Below, piece by piece: positions 34,346 to 43,295 of a stretch of 59,198 nucleotides of DNA. The stretch is from HGM05232 sp036661515. Lineage in GTDB: Bacteria > Bacteroidota > Bacteroidia > Bacteroidales > Muribaculaceae. A model generated the notes under the pieces. The model did no database searches and was not told the DNA's origin. It saw only the letters and a list, made by a program, of their open reading frames with translations. The stretch lies in assembly GCA_036661515.1 (NCBI GenBank), contig JAVWYO010000002.1, positions 1-59,198 on the forward strand, read 5' to 3'. The translations under genes and the position numbers were made by a program. How positions within the stretch are numbered: position 1 is the stretch's first letter; each line of letters starts with the position of its first letter.

Positions 34346-35194
34346 TTAGTTTGCAAGTCCTGCAAGTTTGAAGTTAACAGGTAAAGTGTACCACACATTA
34401 ACTGCTTGTCCGTTCATTTTACCCGGTATAAAGTTAGGAAGAGAACGCACAACGCGAACAGCTTCTCTATCTAAATCACGGTCAACACCACGTGCAACTT
34501 TTACTTCACCAATCTTACCCGAACGCGTAACAACGAATTGAATAATCACACGTCCTTGGACGTTGTTTTCCATTGCCATTGTAGGGTAATTGATATGAGA
34601 AGAAAGATATTTCATTAGTTCAGCATCACCACCAGGGAACTGAGGCATTTGTTCAACAGCAGAAAACACTTTTTCAACTTCGTGTTTTTCTTCAACTATT
34701 ACTTCAGCCTTATGTTCACGGATAACGTTACGATCATCAGTACCTTTGTCAAACGTAGTTTGTCCAAAAGCAGTTTTTGTATCTTTCAATTCATCTTGCG
34801 ACTTAATTTCGTCTTCTTTCTTCACCTCTTTATCCTCAACAATCGCAAGTTCAGTAACTTTGATTGTGTTAAGGATTTCTTCGGGTAAAGCTTCAGGCTC
34901 AGGTTGCTCAAATTTTTCAGGTTCTTCTTCCTTTTCTTCCTCTTGTCCCATGTCGATAGCAACCATTTCCTGGCTCGCTTCGTCGGTGATATTAGCATCA
35001 TCTTTAGGGATAATAGTATTAACAAGGAATGGAAGAGCAAATGCAAGGATGATGAATATAACTACGACAATCATAGCACGGTTGTGCCTACGGTCGGAGT
35101 CCTTACGCATCATATATGCGCCATACTCTTTGTTTTTTCCTTCAAAAATGAGGTCACGCCATTCTTTCGATGAAAGATCTACATCTTTTGCCAT
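34346..35194 (-). CDS. tonB: Energy transducer TonB
   Basis: TonB couples the proton motive force from ExbBD to outer-membrane receptors. The 282 residues have a cytosolic start with the Bacteroidota signature KEWRDLIFEGKNKEYGAYMMRK (positions about 10-31), one membrane helix (about 41-59), a Glu/Lys-rich periplasmic linker, and the C-terminal domain from about 190 (MPQFPGGDAELMKYLSSHINYP, GRVIIQFVVTRSGKIG, WYTLPVNFKL). The linker is acidic rather than Pro-rich, common in this phylum. It is last of the exbB-exbD-exbD-tonB operon. Confidence 0.95.
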   Translation of the reverse strand: MAKDVDLSSKEWRDLIFEGKNKEYGAYMMRKDSDRRHNRAMIVVVIFIILAFALPFLVNTIIPKDDANITDEASQEMVAIDMGQEEEKEEEPEKFEQPEPEALPEEILNTIKVTELAIVEDKEVKKEDEIKSQDELKDTKTAFGQTTFDKGTDDRNVIREHKAEVIVEEKHEVEKVFSAVEQMPQFPGGDAELMKYLSSHINYPTMAMENNVQGRVIIQFVVTRSGKIGEVKVARGVDRDLDREAVRVVRSLPNFIPGKMNGQAVNVWYTLPVNFKLAGLAN

Positions 35195-35247
35195 AATAAA
35201 ATTACTTTTTTAATTCGTTTTAAATTTCAAATTATATGATCTGTTCA

Positions 35248-35967
35248 TCATTTCTTTAGTTGCTTAGCTTTGATGTCCATCATAAGAGCCGAGTCAGACG
35301 CATTCATGCGATCGATTTGGTATCTACTTATGCTGTTTATTTGCATCTCGTCAAGCGCACTAATCAAGTTATCATACGAAGCATTCGGAGTAGCCTTGAT
35401 GATTACAATAGGGCGAGAAAGCGTAGAATCATTACGAATCTCTCTTGCCTTTTTTTGATAAACATCGTCGGTAATCTTCTTATCACGCCAGTCAACTTTT
35501 AGTAAAGCGATTTTCTCTATTACTTGCTTGTTGCGGTCGTGAATTATTTCGCGAATACCCTGAGGAGCACCGTTAGCATTAGGGCTAAAAGCGGTTTGTT
35601 TCATGTTGTTGCTATCAAGTACTCCATCACCATTAGCGTCAACAATTATAGGTTGACCCTCGTAGTAATAAACTAAATCTTTAGTAACAGCACCTTTTTT
35701 TCCGTCAGGAGTATTAGGGTCACGTTCGCTATCCAAAATAATTGTGATAGCTTCAGATTGTTTTACTTTTGTCTGTTCAGCTTGATCCACTTTTTCATTT
35801 GAAGGGAGACTAATTTGAAGAGTCTGCGACTTAATCATAGTGGTACAAAGCATAAAGAACGTAATCAAAAGCATATTCATGTCCACCATCGGGGTGAAAT
35901 CGACATGGATAGTCATCTTTTTTTGATGGCGTTTACCTTTTCCTTCGCCTTGTTCAATTTGTGCCAT
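35248..35967 (-). CDS. exbD: Biopolymer transporter ExbD (second copy)
   Basis: This proton-channel partner of ExbB is anchored by a single membrane helix near residues 26-46 (VDFTPMVDMNMLLITFFML) with the key membrane Asp29. The periplasmic domain is enlarged: the protein is 239 residues instead of about 140, with a segment rich in Asp/Asn (DANGDGVLDSNN, about 95-106) that resembles a calcium-binding loop. It begins 4 bp after the first exbD and precedes tonB by 53 bp. Confidence 0.92.
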   Translation of the reverse strand: MAQIEQGEGKGKRHQKKMTIHVDFTPMVDMNMLLITFFMLCTTMIKSQTLQISLPSNEKVDQAEQTKVKQSEAITIILDSERDPNTPDGKKGAVTKDLVYYYEGQPIIVDANGDGVLDSNNMKQTAFSPNANGAPQGIREIIHDRNKQVIEKIALLKVDWRDKKITDDVYQKKAREIRNDSTLSRPIVIIKATPNASYDNLISALDEMQINSISRYQIDRMNASDSALMMDIKAKQLKK

Positions 35968-35971
35968 TTTG

Positions 35972-36670
35972 TTATTCTCCTTCAGTTTTTAATGCGGTCA
36001 TTAAACTAAACTTATTCATCTTCAATGTTTGCAGATTATCCATTACCACTTGAACTACCTCATAAGGAGTATCTTTGTCAGCTTTAACTGCGATACCGGT
36101 ACCATCTTTAATAGCACGCACCAAATTTTCGTTGCTTGAATTGTAAGCAGCTCTCATCCACATTTGGAATTCATTTGGCTTATTAAGGTCTTGATTCATG
36201 TCAATCGGAACGCCCGCCATTTTGTTTTTAAGTGGGTCAACAAGTTCATCTTGTTTTGTTTGACTTTGGTCAAGGAAATCACCCAATTTAGCAAGAGGAT
36301 ATCCGAAAGCATTAATCTTTGCGAAAGTATTCACTTGTTTTTGAGTAAATGTCAAGTTTTTGTGATTTTTATTATATTCTGCTACTACGTTCTTCAAAAG
36401 CTCAGCTCTCATCTTGTCGTTAGAGTAAGTAGAGTCAGCATCATTAGCAAATGATAAGAATACCTTACCCTCTGGGCTTACCAACACTGTAACGAGGTTC
36501 ATATCGGGAACCTTAATTTCAGACACAGATGCTGGGGTATTGACAATTACAGGCTCTTTTTGAAGGAATGTAGAAGTCAACATGAAGAAAGTAAGCAAAA
36601 GTACAGTAACATCACTCATCGCAGTCATGTCAATGAGTGTACTCTTCCTTTTGATTTTAACTTTTCCCAT
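35972..36670 (-). CDS. exbD: Biopolymer transporter ExbD (first copy)
   Basis: A 232-residue ExbD/TolR protein with one N-terminal membrane helix (TLIDMTAMSDVTVLLLTFFM, Asp20 as the likely proton-path residue) and a long periplasmic domain of about 190 residues. It differs strongly from the adjacent second ExbD, so the pair probably forms a heteromeric collar in the ExbB channel rather than being redundant; that is inference. It lies 48 bp after exbB in the same operon. Confidence 0.92.
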   Translation of the reverse strand: MGKVKIKRKSTLIDMTAMSDVTVLLLTFFMLTSTFLQKEPVIVNTPASVSEIKVPDMNLVTVLVSPEGKVFLSFANDADSTYSNDKMRAELLKNVVAEYNKNHKNLTFTQKQVNTFAKINAFGYPLAKLGDFLDQSQTKQDELVDPLKNKMAGVPIDMNQDLNKPNEFQMWMRAAYNSSNENLVRAIKDGTGIAVKADKDTPYEVVQVVMDNLQTLKMNKFSLMTALKTEGE

Positions 36671-36718
36671 ATTATTTGTTTACTTTTTTAATTGATAAAT
36701 TAATATTACTTATAACGA

Positions 36719-37546
36719 TTAGTGAGTAGCCGAGAATGTTTGAACGATAGAGAAACCGATCTCGTCAATAGCATAAGTAAGATTATCAATCTTATTGGTA
36801 TAGAAGTTATAAGAAACGACAGCAAAAGCACCAGTAGCAATACCAAAAGCGGTATTGATAAGAGCCTCAGAAATACCAGTAGAAAGAGCGGTAGAATCAG
36901 GAGCACCTGAAGCAGAAAGAGCTTGGAAAGATTTGATCATACCGACAACAGTACCAAGAAGACCGACAAGAGTACCAAGAGTTGTCATGGTAGCAATGAT
37001 AGGTAGATTTTGTTGAAGAGCAGGCATTTCAAGAGCAGTAGCTTCTTCTACTTCTTTTTGAAGAGTCGTAAGTTTTTGTTCTTTAGAAAGAGTAGTGTTT
37101 TCGTCCATTTCTTTGTATTTAACTAATACAGCAGAAACGATAGATGCAACAGAACCTTTTTGTTTTTTGCATAAATCTTGAGCTTTTGCAATGTCACTAA
37201 CAGCTAAAGCTTTCTTTATTTCAGCAACGAATTTAGTGATACTACCGTTACCTTTTGCAGAAGAAAGAGCGAACCAACGTTCAACAGAAAGGACAATAAC
37301 AGTAAGGAACAAAGTTTGAAGGATTGGCACGATTACACCACCTTTATAGATTGTACCCCAAAGGTCGATTGGGTGTCCAGCCTCATCAAAGTGCATAGCA
37401 TGGCCGAACCAAAAAGTGAATAAACACACTGCAACGACAAAGCATGCAATGATAACCAAAAAGGCGTTTTTAATACCACGAACGTTGCTACCTTCAGTTT
37501 TCTTAGCTTGCGTTTTTTGTGGGTTGTTAGGCTTTTGAGCTTCCAT
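36719..37546 (-). CDS. exbB: MotA/TolQ/ExbB proton channel protein
   Basis: This inner-membrane subunit of the TonB motor has 275 residues and three helices: about 27-49, 72-93, and a long conserved pair from about 175 (LPIIATMTTLGTLVGLLGTVVGMIKSF and ISEALINTAFGIATGAFAVVSYNF). It is the first gene of exbB-exbD-exbD-tonB. The predicted promoters are far upstream (37821-37852 or 38060-38089), implying a 5' leader of about 270 nt or more. Confidence 0.95.
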   Translation of the reverse strand: MEAQKPNNPQKTQAKKTEGSNVRGIKNAFLVIIACFVVAVCLFTFWFGHAMHFDEAGHPIDLWGTIYKGGVIVPILQTLFLTVIVLSVERWFALSSAKGNGSITKFVAEIKKALAVSDIAKAQDLCKKQKGSVASIVSAVLVKYKEMDENTTLSKEQKLTTLQKEVEEATALEMPALQQNLPIIATMTTLGTLVGLLGTVVGMIKSFQALSASGAPDSTALSTGISEALINTAFGIATGAFAVVSYNFYTNKIDNLTYAIDEIGFSIVQTFSATH

Positions 37547-38162
37547 AATTTAAAGAATAAAAATTGTTAATTGATTTTTTAATAAATTATTAATTATATA
37601 TTATCTGTCTTGTAAATCTAATGTACAAATTACGTGTTATACGATATTACTTATAAATAAAGGAGGTGTCAAAATCCCCTTTTTTTTTAAGGTCAAAATT
37701 ATTACTGAGTGTTATTTTTTGCACCATTTTTAAGCTTTTCCGATTGATTTCAGTATATTAATCAAAAGCAAACTATTACTTGTGGTAATATTTTGCAGTT
37801 CGTATTTATAAAAGTACACGCAAATGTATCATAAATATTTTAATACTACAACGTGGTACCATGATTTTTATTGAATAAGTGTAGTTTTTTATAATATTTT
37901 AGGTTCATTTTTTCTATAAGTTTTATCCGTACGCTATATATATGTTTTATAACATATAAATCACATATTATTTTGTTCTATGACGTTTAGATAATTTTTT
38001 GCACACATGATGTAATGAGTGATGATATTCATATCTATATATTTTATGTAAATATAATGCAAAAATAGGCATGACATAGCTGTAACAAAGTTAAATAGCA
38101 TTAATAAGGGAACCTATTCTAATTAATTGTGTTTTAATGCTATAATTACTATATTTGCACTG
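37547..38162. other. Long intergenic region upstream of exbB with divergent promoters
   Basis: Over 600 bp of very AT-rich DNA without a credible gene. On the minus strand two promoter candidates point at exbB: TACATTTG (37821-37828) with GTTG 20 bp behind it, and TATTTTTG (38060-38067) with TTTG (38086-38089) at 18 bp. On the plus strand, TATATTTG (38150-38157) with ATTG (38126-38129) at 20 bp points at the candidate small RNA. The implied exbB leader is about 270-510 nt. Confidence 0.5.
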
Positions 38163-38228
38163 TGTTTTTCATGGTATTAGATTTAAGGTTAATGGCTATT
38201 GGGTGTCGTGAGACACCCAATAGTTTTT
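38163..38228 (+). ncRNA. Candidate short transcript (small RNA) of about 66 nt
   Basis: A plus-strand promoter (-33 ATTG 38126-38129, -7 TATATTTG 38150-38157) is followed about 40 nt later by a perfect terminator (38196-38228). No plus-strand gene lies between them or upstream, and the next gene has its own promoter. The predicted product is mostly the terminator stem plus a 33-nt single-stranded 5' part. It could be a regulatory RNA, or an attenuated leader of the downstream gene. A 22-codon ORF from 38171 runs through the stem but has no biased codon run. Confidence 0.35.
38196..38228 (+). terminator. Strong terminator with no upstream gene
   Basis: A perfect 12-bp stem (38196-38207 with 38212-38223) closed by a GTGA loop is followed by TTTTT (38224-38228). 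All plus-strand DNA for over 600 bp upstream lacks a gene. Confidence 0.85.
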
Positions 38229-38260
38229 GCAGGAAATAGATAATTATATTGCCCTACTTG

Positions 38261-38291
38261 ATTGTCAATGAATAGGAAAGATGTATCTTTG
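38261..38291 (+). promoter_or_regulatory. Promoter abutting the metallophosphoesterase start codon
   Basis: ATTG (38261-38264), a 19-bp spacer and TATCTTTG (38284-38291) form a near-perfect promoter. Its predicted start of transcription (about 38296-38298) coincides with the ATG at 38296, so the mRNA may be leaderless. Confidence 0.6.
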
Positions 38292-38295
38292 CACC

Positions 38296-39513
38296 ATGAA
38301 AATAAAAAGGATAATAAAAATAATAATAACTGTTGTTGTATTATTAGTCTTAGCGTTATGGATAAAGAGTCGATGGCATGCTTGGTTTTCCAGCCCCGCA
38401 GAAACTGAATTTTCATATACTGCAATTCCCGACCGCGTTACACTTACACCTGGTGAGAATTTCGTAAGCGAGCGCACAATATCTTGGCGTTGCGACACAA
38501 TGTTACATGAATCACATCTTCTTCTTGCAGTTAACGGCGATACATCTATTATAAAGGCTGATGGAGAAGAGGTAATTAGCCGTGGAGGGAAAGATATATT
38601 CTATCACGCTACATTAAGCGATTTAAAACCAAACACGCAATATTCTTATAGTGTGGTCACAGGTTCCAAGCAATCGCAATGGTATTTAATTAATATACCA
38701 GGTGCATATAACGACCGTAAGATTGTATATGTGGGCGATGTACAGGATACAATAGGAGGAAATTCTCATAATCTTTATAGTAAATTATATAAGGAGCATG
38801 CTGATGCAACATTTTGGGCATTTGGAGGTGACTTGATAGAAGCCCCTATTGATAGATATTGGAAATATCTTTATTCGTGTGTTGATAGCACATTTGCTAA
38901 TGTTCCTATTGTGTGTGCGACAGGAAATCATGAATATATAAAAACTGCATATCGTACTCTTGACCCACGATGGACAAAGAATTTTGTGTACCCCGATAAT
39001 GGAGCAAATCTTGCAAAGGGTAAAAGCTATTATATAAAAGATGATAACATTCTAATGATTGTCTTCGACACTAATGGGCTGCAAGATGTGCTAAGCGTAA
39101 GTAGCGAATATCAATGGTTGCGAAAGACTCTTCAAGAAGAAGGTGCAGGGAAGTGGAAAATAGTAATGTTTCACCACCCTATTTATTCGGTAAGAGCTAA
39201 GCGTAATAATTATCTTATTCGCAATACGTTTGAGCCATTAATTGAAAAATATGGTGTGCATCTTGTTCTTCAAGGTCATGAACATGGCTATGCAAGTAAG
39301 ATTTCAAATAAGAGTGGTAAGAATTATCCTATATATATTATATCACATGCATCGCCAAAAAGCTATAAGACAGCAACACATAAAGATGGCATGAAGATCG
39401 TGCCCAATCGCAAGATGTATCAGGTGATAAAGATAAGTAAGGAGAGACTACAATATAACGCATTTGATTTAGAGACTGACAGTATTCTTGATAATATAAC
39501 AATAACAAAATAA
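38296..39513 (+). CDS. Membrane-anchored calcineurin-like metallophosphoesterase
   Basis: This 405-residue protein starts with a basic segment and one membrane helix (about 6-23), then a purple-acid-phosphatase-type Fn3-like N-domain (about 35-130) and a metallophosphatase domain. Metal-site motifs are VYVGDVQD, AFGGDLIEAP, CATGNHEY, MFHHPIYS and LQGHEHGYAS. The active site should face the periplasm. I start at 38296 (MKIKRIIKII) because the ATG at 38281 lies inside the promoter. The substrate is unknown. It is followed after 4 bp by a thioredoxin-like lipoprotein gene, so the two form an operon. Confidence 0.88.
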   Translation: MKIKRIIKIIITVVVLLVLALWIKSRWHAWFSSPAETEFSYTAIPDRVTLTPGENFVSERTISWRCDTMLHESHLLLAVNGDTSIIKADGEEVISRGGKDIFYHATLSDLKPNTQYSYSVVTGSKQSQWYLINIPGAYNDRKIVYVGDVQDTIGGNSHNLYSKLYKEHADATFWAFGGDLIEAPIDRYWKYLYSCVDSTFANVPIVCATGNHEYIKTAYRTLDPRWTKNFVYPDNGANLAKGKSYYIKDDNILMIVFDTNGLQDVLSVSSEYQWLRKTLQEEGAGKWKIVMFHHPIYSVRAKRNNYLIRNTFEPLIEKYGVHLVLQGHEHGYASKISNKSGKNYPIYIISHASPKSYKTATHKDGMKIVPNRKMYQVIKISKERLQYNAFDLETDSILDNITITK

Positions 39514-39517
39514 AAGA

Positions 39518-40579
39518 ATGATGAAAAAATTATTATTTTCGTGTGCTATTGCTCTTATTTTGGTGTCGTGTGGAAGTGAAAAATATAAGGTAACATGTAA
39601 CTATCCAAACGCATCATTAGATGGTAATACGGCTTATTTGATGAACTATGACACTAATATGGCTATTGATAGTGCCACTATAGAAAAAGGCACTTTAGTG
39701 TTTCAAGGTGAAATAGAAGCTCCCATTATAGCGCGAGTTATGGCAGAAGGGACAAAGGCAATATTTGTGCTTGAAGATGGTGACATCACTATTGATGCTC
39801 AGAAACGCATTGCTACCGGAACAGAACTCAATGCAACGTTTGAGAAATTTAAGAGTGCTGAGATGGCTCTTGAGACATCACAGAATAAAAATGAGGAGGC
39901 TTTTGCTGCTGGGAAAATAAGCCAAGCTAAATATAAAGCAACGGATAAGGAGTTGACAGCAAAATTAAATAAATTATTTGCAGATACGTATAATGATAAC
40001 AAGAAAAATCCAGTAGGATATTATGCGTTTTTGCAATATACTTATGAATTTACGAGCGCACAATTTGACTCAATAATAGATGATGCTCCGGGTGCACTTA
40101 TTGACATGAAACGTGTTCAGACATGGATTGACAGTGCTAAGAAAAAAGAGAAAACTGCTGTTGGTAAAAAATTTACCGATTTTGTGATAAAGAGTGAAGA
40201 TGGCATTGAAACACGTCTATCAGACTTCGTTGGCAAGGGTAATTATACGCTTGTCGATTTCTGGGCGAGCTGGTGCGGTCCTTGTATTCACGAAGCTAAA
40301 GTAATTAAGGAATTAAATAACGAATATGGCGATAAGGGTTTGAATATACTTGGTGTTGCGGTGTGGGACGAGCCTGAAAACACTCGTAACGCTATCAAAC
40401 GACATGAATTACCTTGGCAACAAATTATTAATGCTCAAGATATTCCAACAGATCTATATGGTATTACAGGGATTCCTCATATTATTATATTTGCGCCCGA
40501 TGGCACAATTCTGTCGAGAGGTCTTCAAGGTAATGATTTAAAAGCTAAAGTAAAAGAGATTATGAGTAAAGCAAAATAA
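39518..40579 (+). CDS. TlpA-like thioredoxin-fold lipoprotein with DUF4369-type N-domain
   Basis: It is a 353-residue exported disulfide oxidoreductase. The lipobox LVSC puts the lipid on Cys18. Residues about 22-110 match the DUF4369-like beta domain common in Bacteroidota (VTCNYPNASLDGNTAYLMNY). A helical linker follows, and from about 213 an AhpC/TSA-thioredoxin fold with WCGPC (Cys253, Cys256) and the cis-Pro GIPHIIIF. It probably reduces or isomerises cysteines of envelope proteins. It is co-transcribed with the metallophosphoesterase and ends at a bidirectional terminator. Confidence 0.92.
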   Translation: MMKKLLFSCAIALILVSCGSEKYKVTCNYPNASLDGNTAYLMNYDTNMAIDSATIEKGTLVFQGEIEAPIIARVMAEGTKAIFVLEDGDITIDAQKRIATGTELNATFEKFKSAEMALETSQNKNEEAFAAGKISQAKYKATDKELTAKLNKLFADTYNDNKKNPVGYYAFLQYTYEFTSAQFDSIIDDAPGALIDMKRVQTWIDSAKKKEKTAVGKKFTDFVIKSEDGIETRLSDFVGKGNYTLVDFWASWCGPCIHEAKVIKELNNEYGDKGLNILGVAVWDEPENTRNAIKRHELPWQQIINAQDIPTDLYGITGIPHIIIFAPDGTILSRGLQGNDLKAKVKEIMSKAK

Positions 40580-40601
40580 TACTTTGTACTATAAATAAAA
40601 G

Positions 40602-40644
40602 CGACAGGCTACTTCCTAAAATGGTTGTAGCCTGTCGTCGTTTT
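40602..40644. terminator. Bidirectional terminator between convergent genes
   Basis: An 11-bp perfect stem (40602-40612 with 40627-40637, 14-nt loop) with TTTT on the plus side and A-rich sequence on the left serves the lipoprotein gene and the CCA enzyme gene. Confidence 0.8.
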
Positions 40645-40647
40645 ATT

Positions 40648-42093
40648 TTATAATGTAGGGTTAATGGCTTTCAATCCCATTTTAGATGCTACTTTGAGCA
40701 TGTGTGCGTAGGCAGCTTCACGTTCATTTGGAATTATTCCGTCTAAAATTGCATTTTTTATTTCTTCTTTTATATCACCAACTTGATGACATGGCGGTAA
40801 ATTAAAGACTGTCATTATATCTTCACCAGTTACAGGAGGTTGAAAATTGCGAACTCTGTCTTTCTCTTCGAGTTCTACTAATTTACTTCTTACGAGAGCA
40901 AAATTATCAAGGAATCGACGTACTTTCTCCTGATTTTTAGATGTAATATCGGCTTCACATAGTGTCATAAGATCGTCGATGTCATCACCAGCATCAAAAA
41001 GCAAGCGACGCACGGCCGAGTCGGTAACAATATTTTCCACAAGAGCAATTGGGCGCATGTGGAGGCTCACAAGTTTTTGCACATATTTCATCTTCTCATT
41101 TAATGGGAATTTCATGTGCTTGAATATGCGAGGCACCATTTTCTCACCAACGAAGTTGTGATTATGAAATGTCCACCCAAGAGCATTATCATAGCGCTTG
41201 GTTACAGGTTTTGCAATGTCGTGAAGCAATGCACTCCAGCGGAGCCACACATTATCGGTTTTTTGAGCAACATTGTCGAGAACTTGCATTGTGTGATAAA
41301 AATTATCTTTATGACTGCGTCCATTGACAGTTTCGGTTCCTTTTAAATCGGCTAATTCGGGGAAAATAAGATCGAGCAAGCCACATTTATCGAGCAAAAT
41401 GAATCCACGTGATGGCACGGCAGAATTCATAATCTTCATTAGCTCGTCCATGATGCGTTCTTTCGATATGATACCTATACGTTCACGATTATAAGCTATT
41501 GAATCAAATGTTTCGGGATAAATCTCAAAATTTAGTTGTGTAGCAAATCGTATTGCGCGCATCATTCTCAAAGGGTCGTCAGAGAAAGTGATATCGGGAT
41601 CAAGAGGCGTTCTAATTATGCGCTTATTAATGTCTCCAATACCATCAAATGGGTCGATAAGTGTTGCATAATTTGAGGCGTTCACACTTATTGCCATAGC
41701 ATTAATTGTGAAATCACGACGTTTTTGGTCATCATCGAGAGTGCCATCTTCCACAATAGGATTGCGGCTATCTTTATTGTAAGACTCACGGCGTGCTCCA
41801 ACAAATTCGAGTTCAGTGCCATGATATTTTACTTGCGCAGTTCCAAAGGTTCTAAATACAGATAGATAAGCAGAACGTCCAAGAGATTTAGCAACAGCTT
41901 CTGCTATTTCTATTCCACTACCAACAGTCACAAAATCAATATCTTTTGATGCCCTTTTTAGAAAAATATCGCGTACATACCCCCCCACCACATAACAGGG
42001 GCGAGATATGGAGTCAGCTATTTCGCCAACGGAATGAAATATTTTGTTATTTAGATGCTCATTAATAAGCATCTTCATTTCGTCATCAATCAT
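40648..42093 (-). CDS. cca: CCA tRNA nucleotidyltransferase (class II, HD domain)
   Basis: It builds or repairs the 3' CCA end of tRNAs using CTP and ATP. The nucleotidyltransferase head shows VVGGYVRDIFL and the metal-binding KDIDFV, then RRDFTINAMAIS and the nucleotide-selecting region around DDPLRMMRAIRFA. The C-terminal half has an HD phosphohydrolase signature (HLHD-type WSALLHDIAKP, about residue 290). The length of 481 is normal for Bacteroidota. Poly(A) polymerase is a paralogous alternative, but this is the only such enzyme seen. It lies 26 bp behind the M24 peptidase gene and probably shares its transcript. Confidence 0.9.
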   Translation of the reverse strand: MIDDEMKMLINEHLNNKIFHSVGEIADSISRPCYVVGGYVRDIFLKRASKDIDFVTVGSGIEIAEAVAKSLGRSAYLSVFRTFGTAQVKYHGTELEFVGARRESYNKDSRNPIVEDGTLDDDQKRRDFTINAMAISVNASNYATLIDPFDGIGDINKRIIRTPLDPDITFSDDPLRMMRAIRFATQLNFEIYPETFDSIAYNRERIGIISKERIMDELMKIMNSAVPSRGFILLDKCGLLDLIFPELADLKGTETVNGRSHKDNFYHTMQVLDNVAQKTDNVWLRWSALLHDIAKPVTKRYDNALGWTFHNHNFVGEKMVPRIFKHMKFPLNEKMKYVQKLVSLHMRPIALVENIVTDSAVRRLLFDAGDDIDDLMTLCEADITSKNQEKVRRFLDNFALVRSKLVELEEKDRVRNFQPPVTGEDIMTVFNLPPCHQVGDIKEEIKNAILDGIIPNEREAAYAHMLKVASKMGLKAINPTL

Positions 42094-42119
42094 TTATATT
42101 ATTATATCTAAATGTAAAG

Positions 42120-43295
42120 TTAATAAAGTTCGACAATTTCTTCAGGGAAATTTGTGATTTTTTCGAGCATATTTTTTCTCACAATATACGTGCTCTCCAC
42201 ACCTACTGCACCTACTGTAGGAATTACGAACTTTGGTTCTATTGCTATAACATTTCCCGCTTGCAAAATGTCCTTACTTCGTGGAGCGAGCACTGGCAAT
42301 TCATTTATCTCAATGCCTATTCCATGACCAATAAAAGAAGCCTTTTGATTGTGTCCCATAAAGTAATCGTCGAGTCCTGCGCTTTTAACCATGTCGATAG
42401 TGTGATTATATATTTCGGAAGCAGCTACCCCATCATGAGCAAATGTAGATAACTCTTTGTGAATATCGATAGAAAGTGCATGAGCCTTGTGTGCCAGCTC
42501 ACCAATATCGCCAACACTGAATACGCGTGTCATATCGGTCATATAGCCATTGAAATTTCCACCCATATCAATCATTATGGCCATTCCATGACGTATTTCG
42601 GTGCCGTTACAGCCAACAGGTAAGGATAGGCTTTGTCCTGCTCCACCCATTGCAAAATCGTAGGGTGATGGCGTGTCGGCATTGTTTCCACACAGAATGT
42701 TTCCCATAAAAATTTCCATTGAGTTTCCCGAAATGCGAAACTGGCCAAGACTACCTTCGAGGCGTAGTTTTCGCTCAATCTCTATTTGTAGCTCAACATC
42801 GGTCATTCCTTCGCGATATATCGACTTGATGTGATGATATGTTGCATCGTGATGAACTCCGCTTTCTTTCAATTTTAAGAGTTCATAATCGGTTTTTACA
42901 GCACGAGCCTGACGCATTATAGCAGAGCCATTAGATATTTTGGCATTTGGAAAAATATTTTCAAAGCGTTTTATTTCACTATATGTTGCGGTGTCGAGTT
43001 CAAGAGCTAAATTTTTGGGGAGAGCAATTCCCATTTTTAATAGTTCGTCAGTTATCTGTTCTGGTTTACGGATATATACAATGTTATTGCCAGTGAGTCC
43101 TACGGGGCGTTTTACAAAATATATTATTTCGCCTTTTTCAGTAATATAGGTGTATCCACCAAATACTCGTCCCGAAGTGTAATAAAGATTAGCATTATCA
43201 CTTATAAGGATAGCATCTATATTAGTAGCCTTTAGTAAATTGCATATTTTTGAGGCTCTTAATTTTATTTCAGATAAAAAAGATTGTGGATACAT
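42120..43295 (-). CDS. M24-family Xaa-Pro-type metallopeptidase
   Basis: A cytosolic 'pita-bread' dimetal peptidase of 391 residues. The N-terminal creatinase-like domain spans about 1-135 and the catalytic domain 140-391. All five metal ligands are in place: Asp243, Asp254, His324 (GHGIGIEINELP), Glu353 (AIEPKF) and Glu367 (VGVESTY). It likely trims Xaa-Pro peptides, but creatinase-type hydrolases share the fold. Its ATG overlaps the HAD gene stop codon (TAATG), so the two are translationally coupled. Confidence 0.9.
   Translation of the reverse strand: MYPQSFLSEIKLRASKICNLLKATNIDAILISDNANLYYTSGRVFGGYTYITEKGEIIYFVKRPVGLTGNNIVYIRKPEQITDELLKMGIALPKNLALELDTATYSEIKRFENIFPNAKISNGSAIMRQARAVKTDYELLKLKESGVHHDATYHHIKSIYREGMTDVELQIEIERKLRLEGSLGQFRISGNSMEIFMGNILCGNNADTPSPYDFAMGGAGQSLSLPVGCNGTEIRHGMAIMIDMGGNFNGYMTDMTRVFSVGDIGELAHKAHALSIDIHKELSTFAHDGVAASEIYNHTIDMVKSAGLDDYFMGHNQKASFIGHGIGIEINELPVLAPRSKDILQAGNVIAIEPKFVIPTVGAVGVESTYIVRKNMLEKITNFPEEIVELY

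Noticed and set aside
34746..35213. 155-codon plus-strand ORF rich in Ser opposite tonB
   Set aside because: The Ser/Phe richness mirrors the Glu/Lys-rich TonB linker read backwards; not a gene.
38171..38239. 22-codon ORF through the 38196 terminator considered as a second leader peptide
   Set aside because: No biased codon run, and its stop codon lies beyond the T-run, so it does not fit attenuation.
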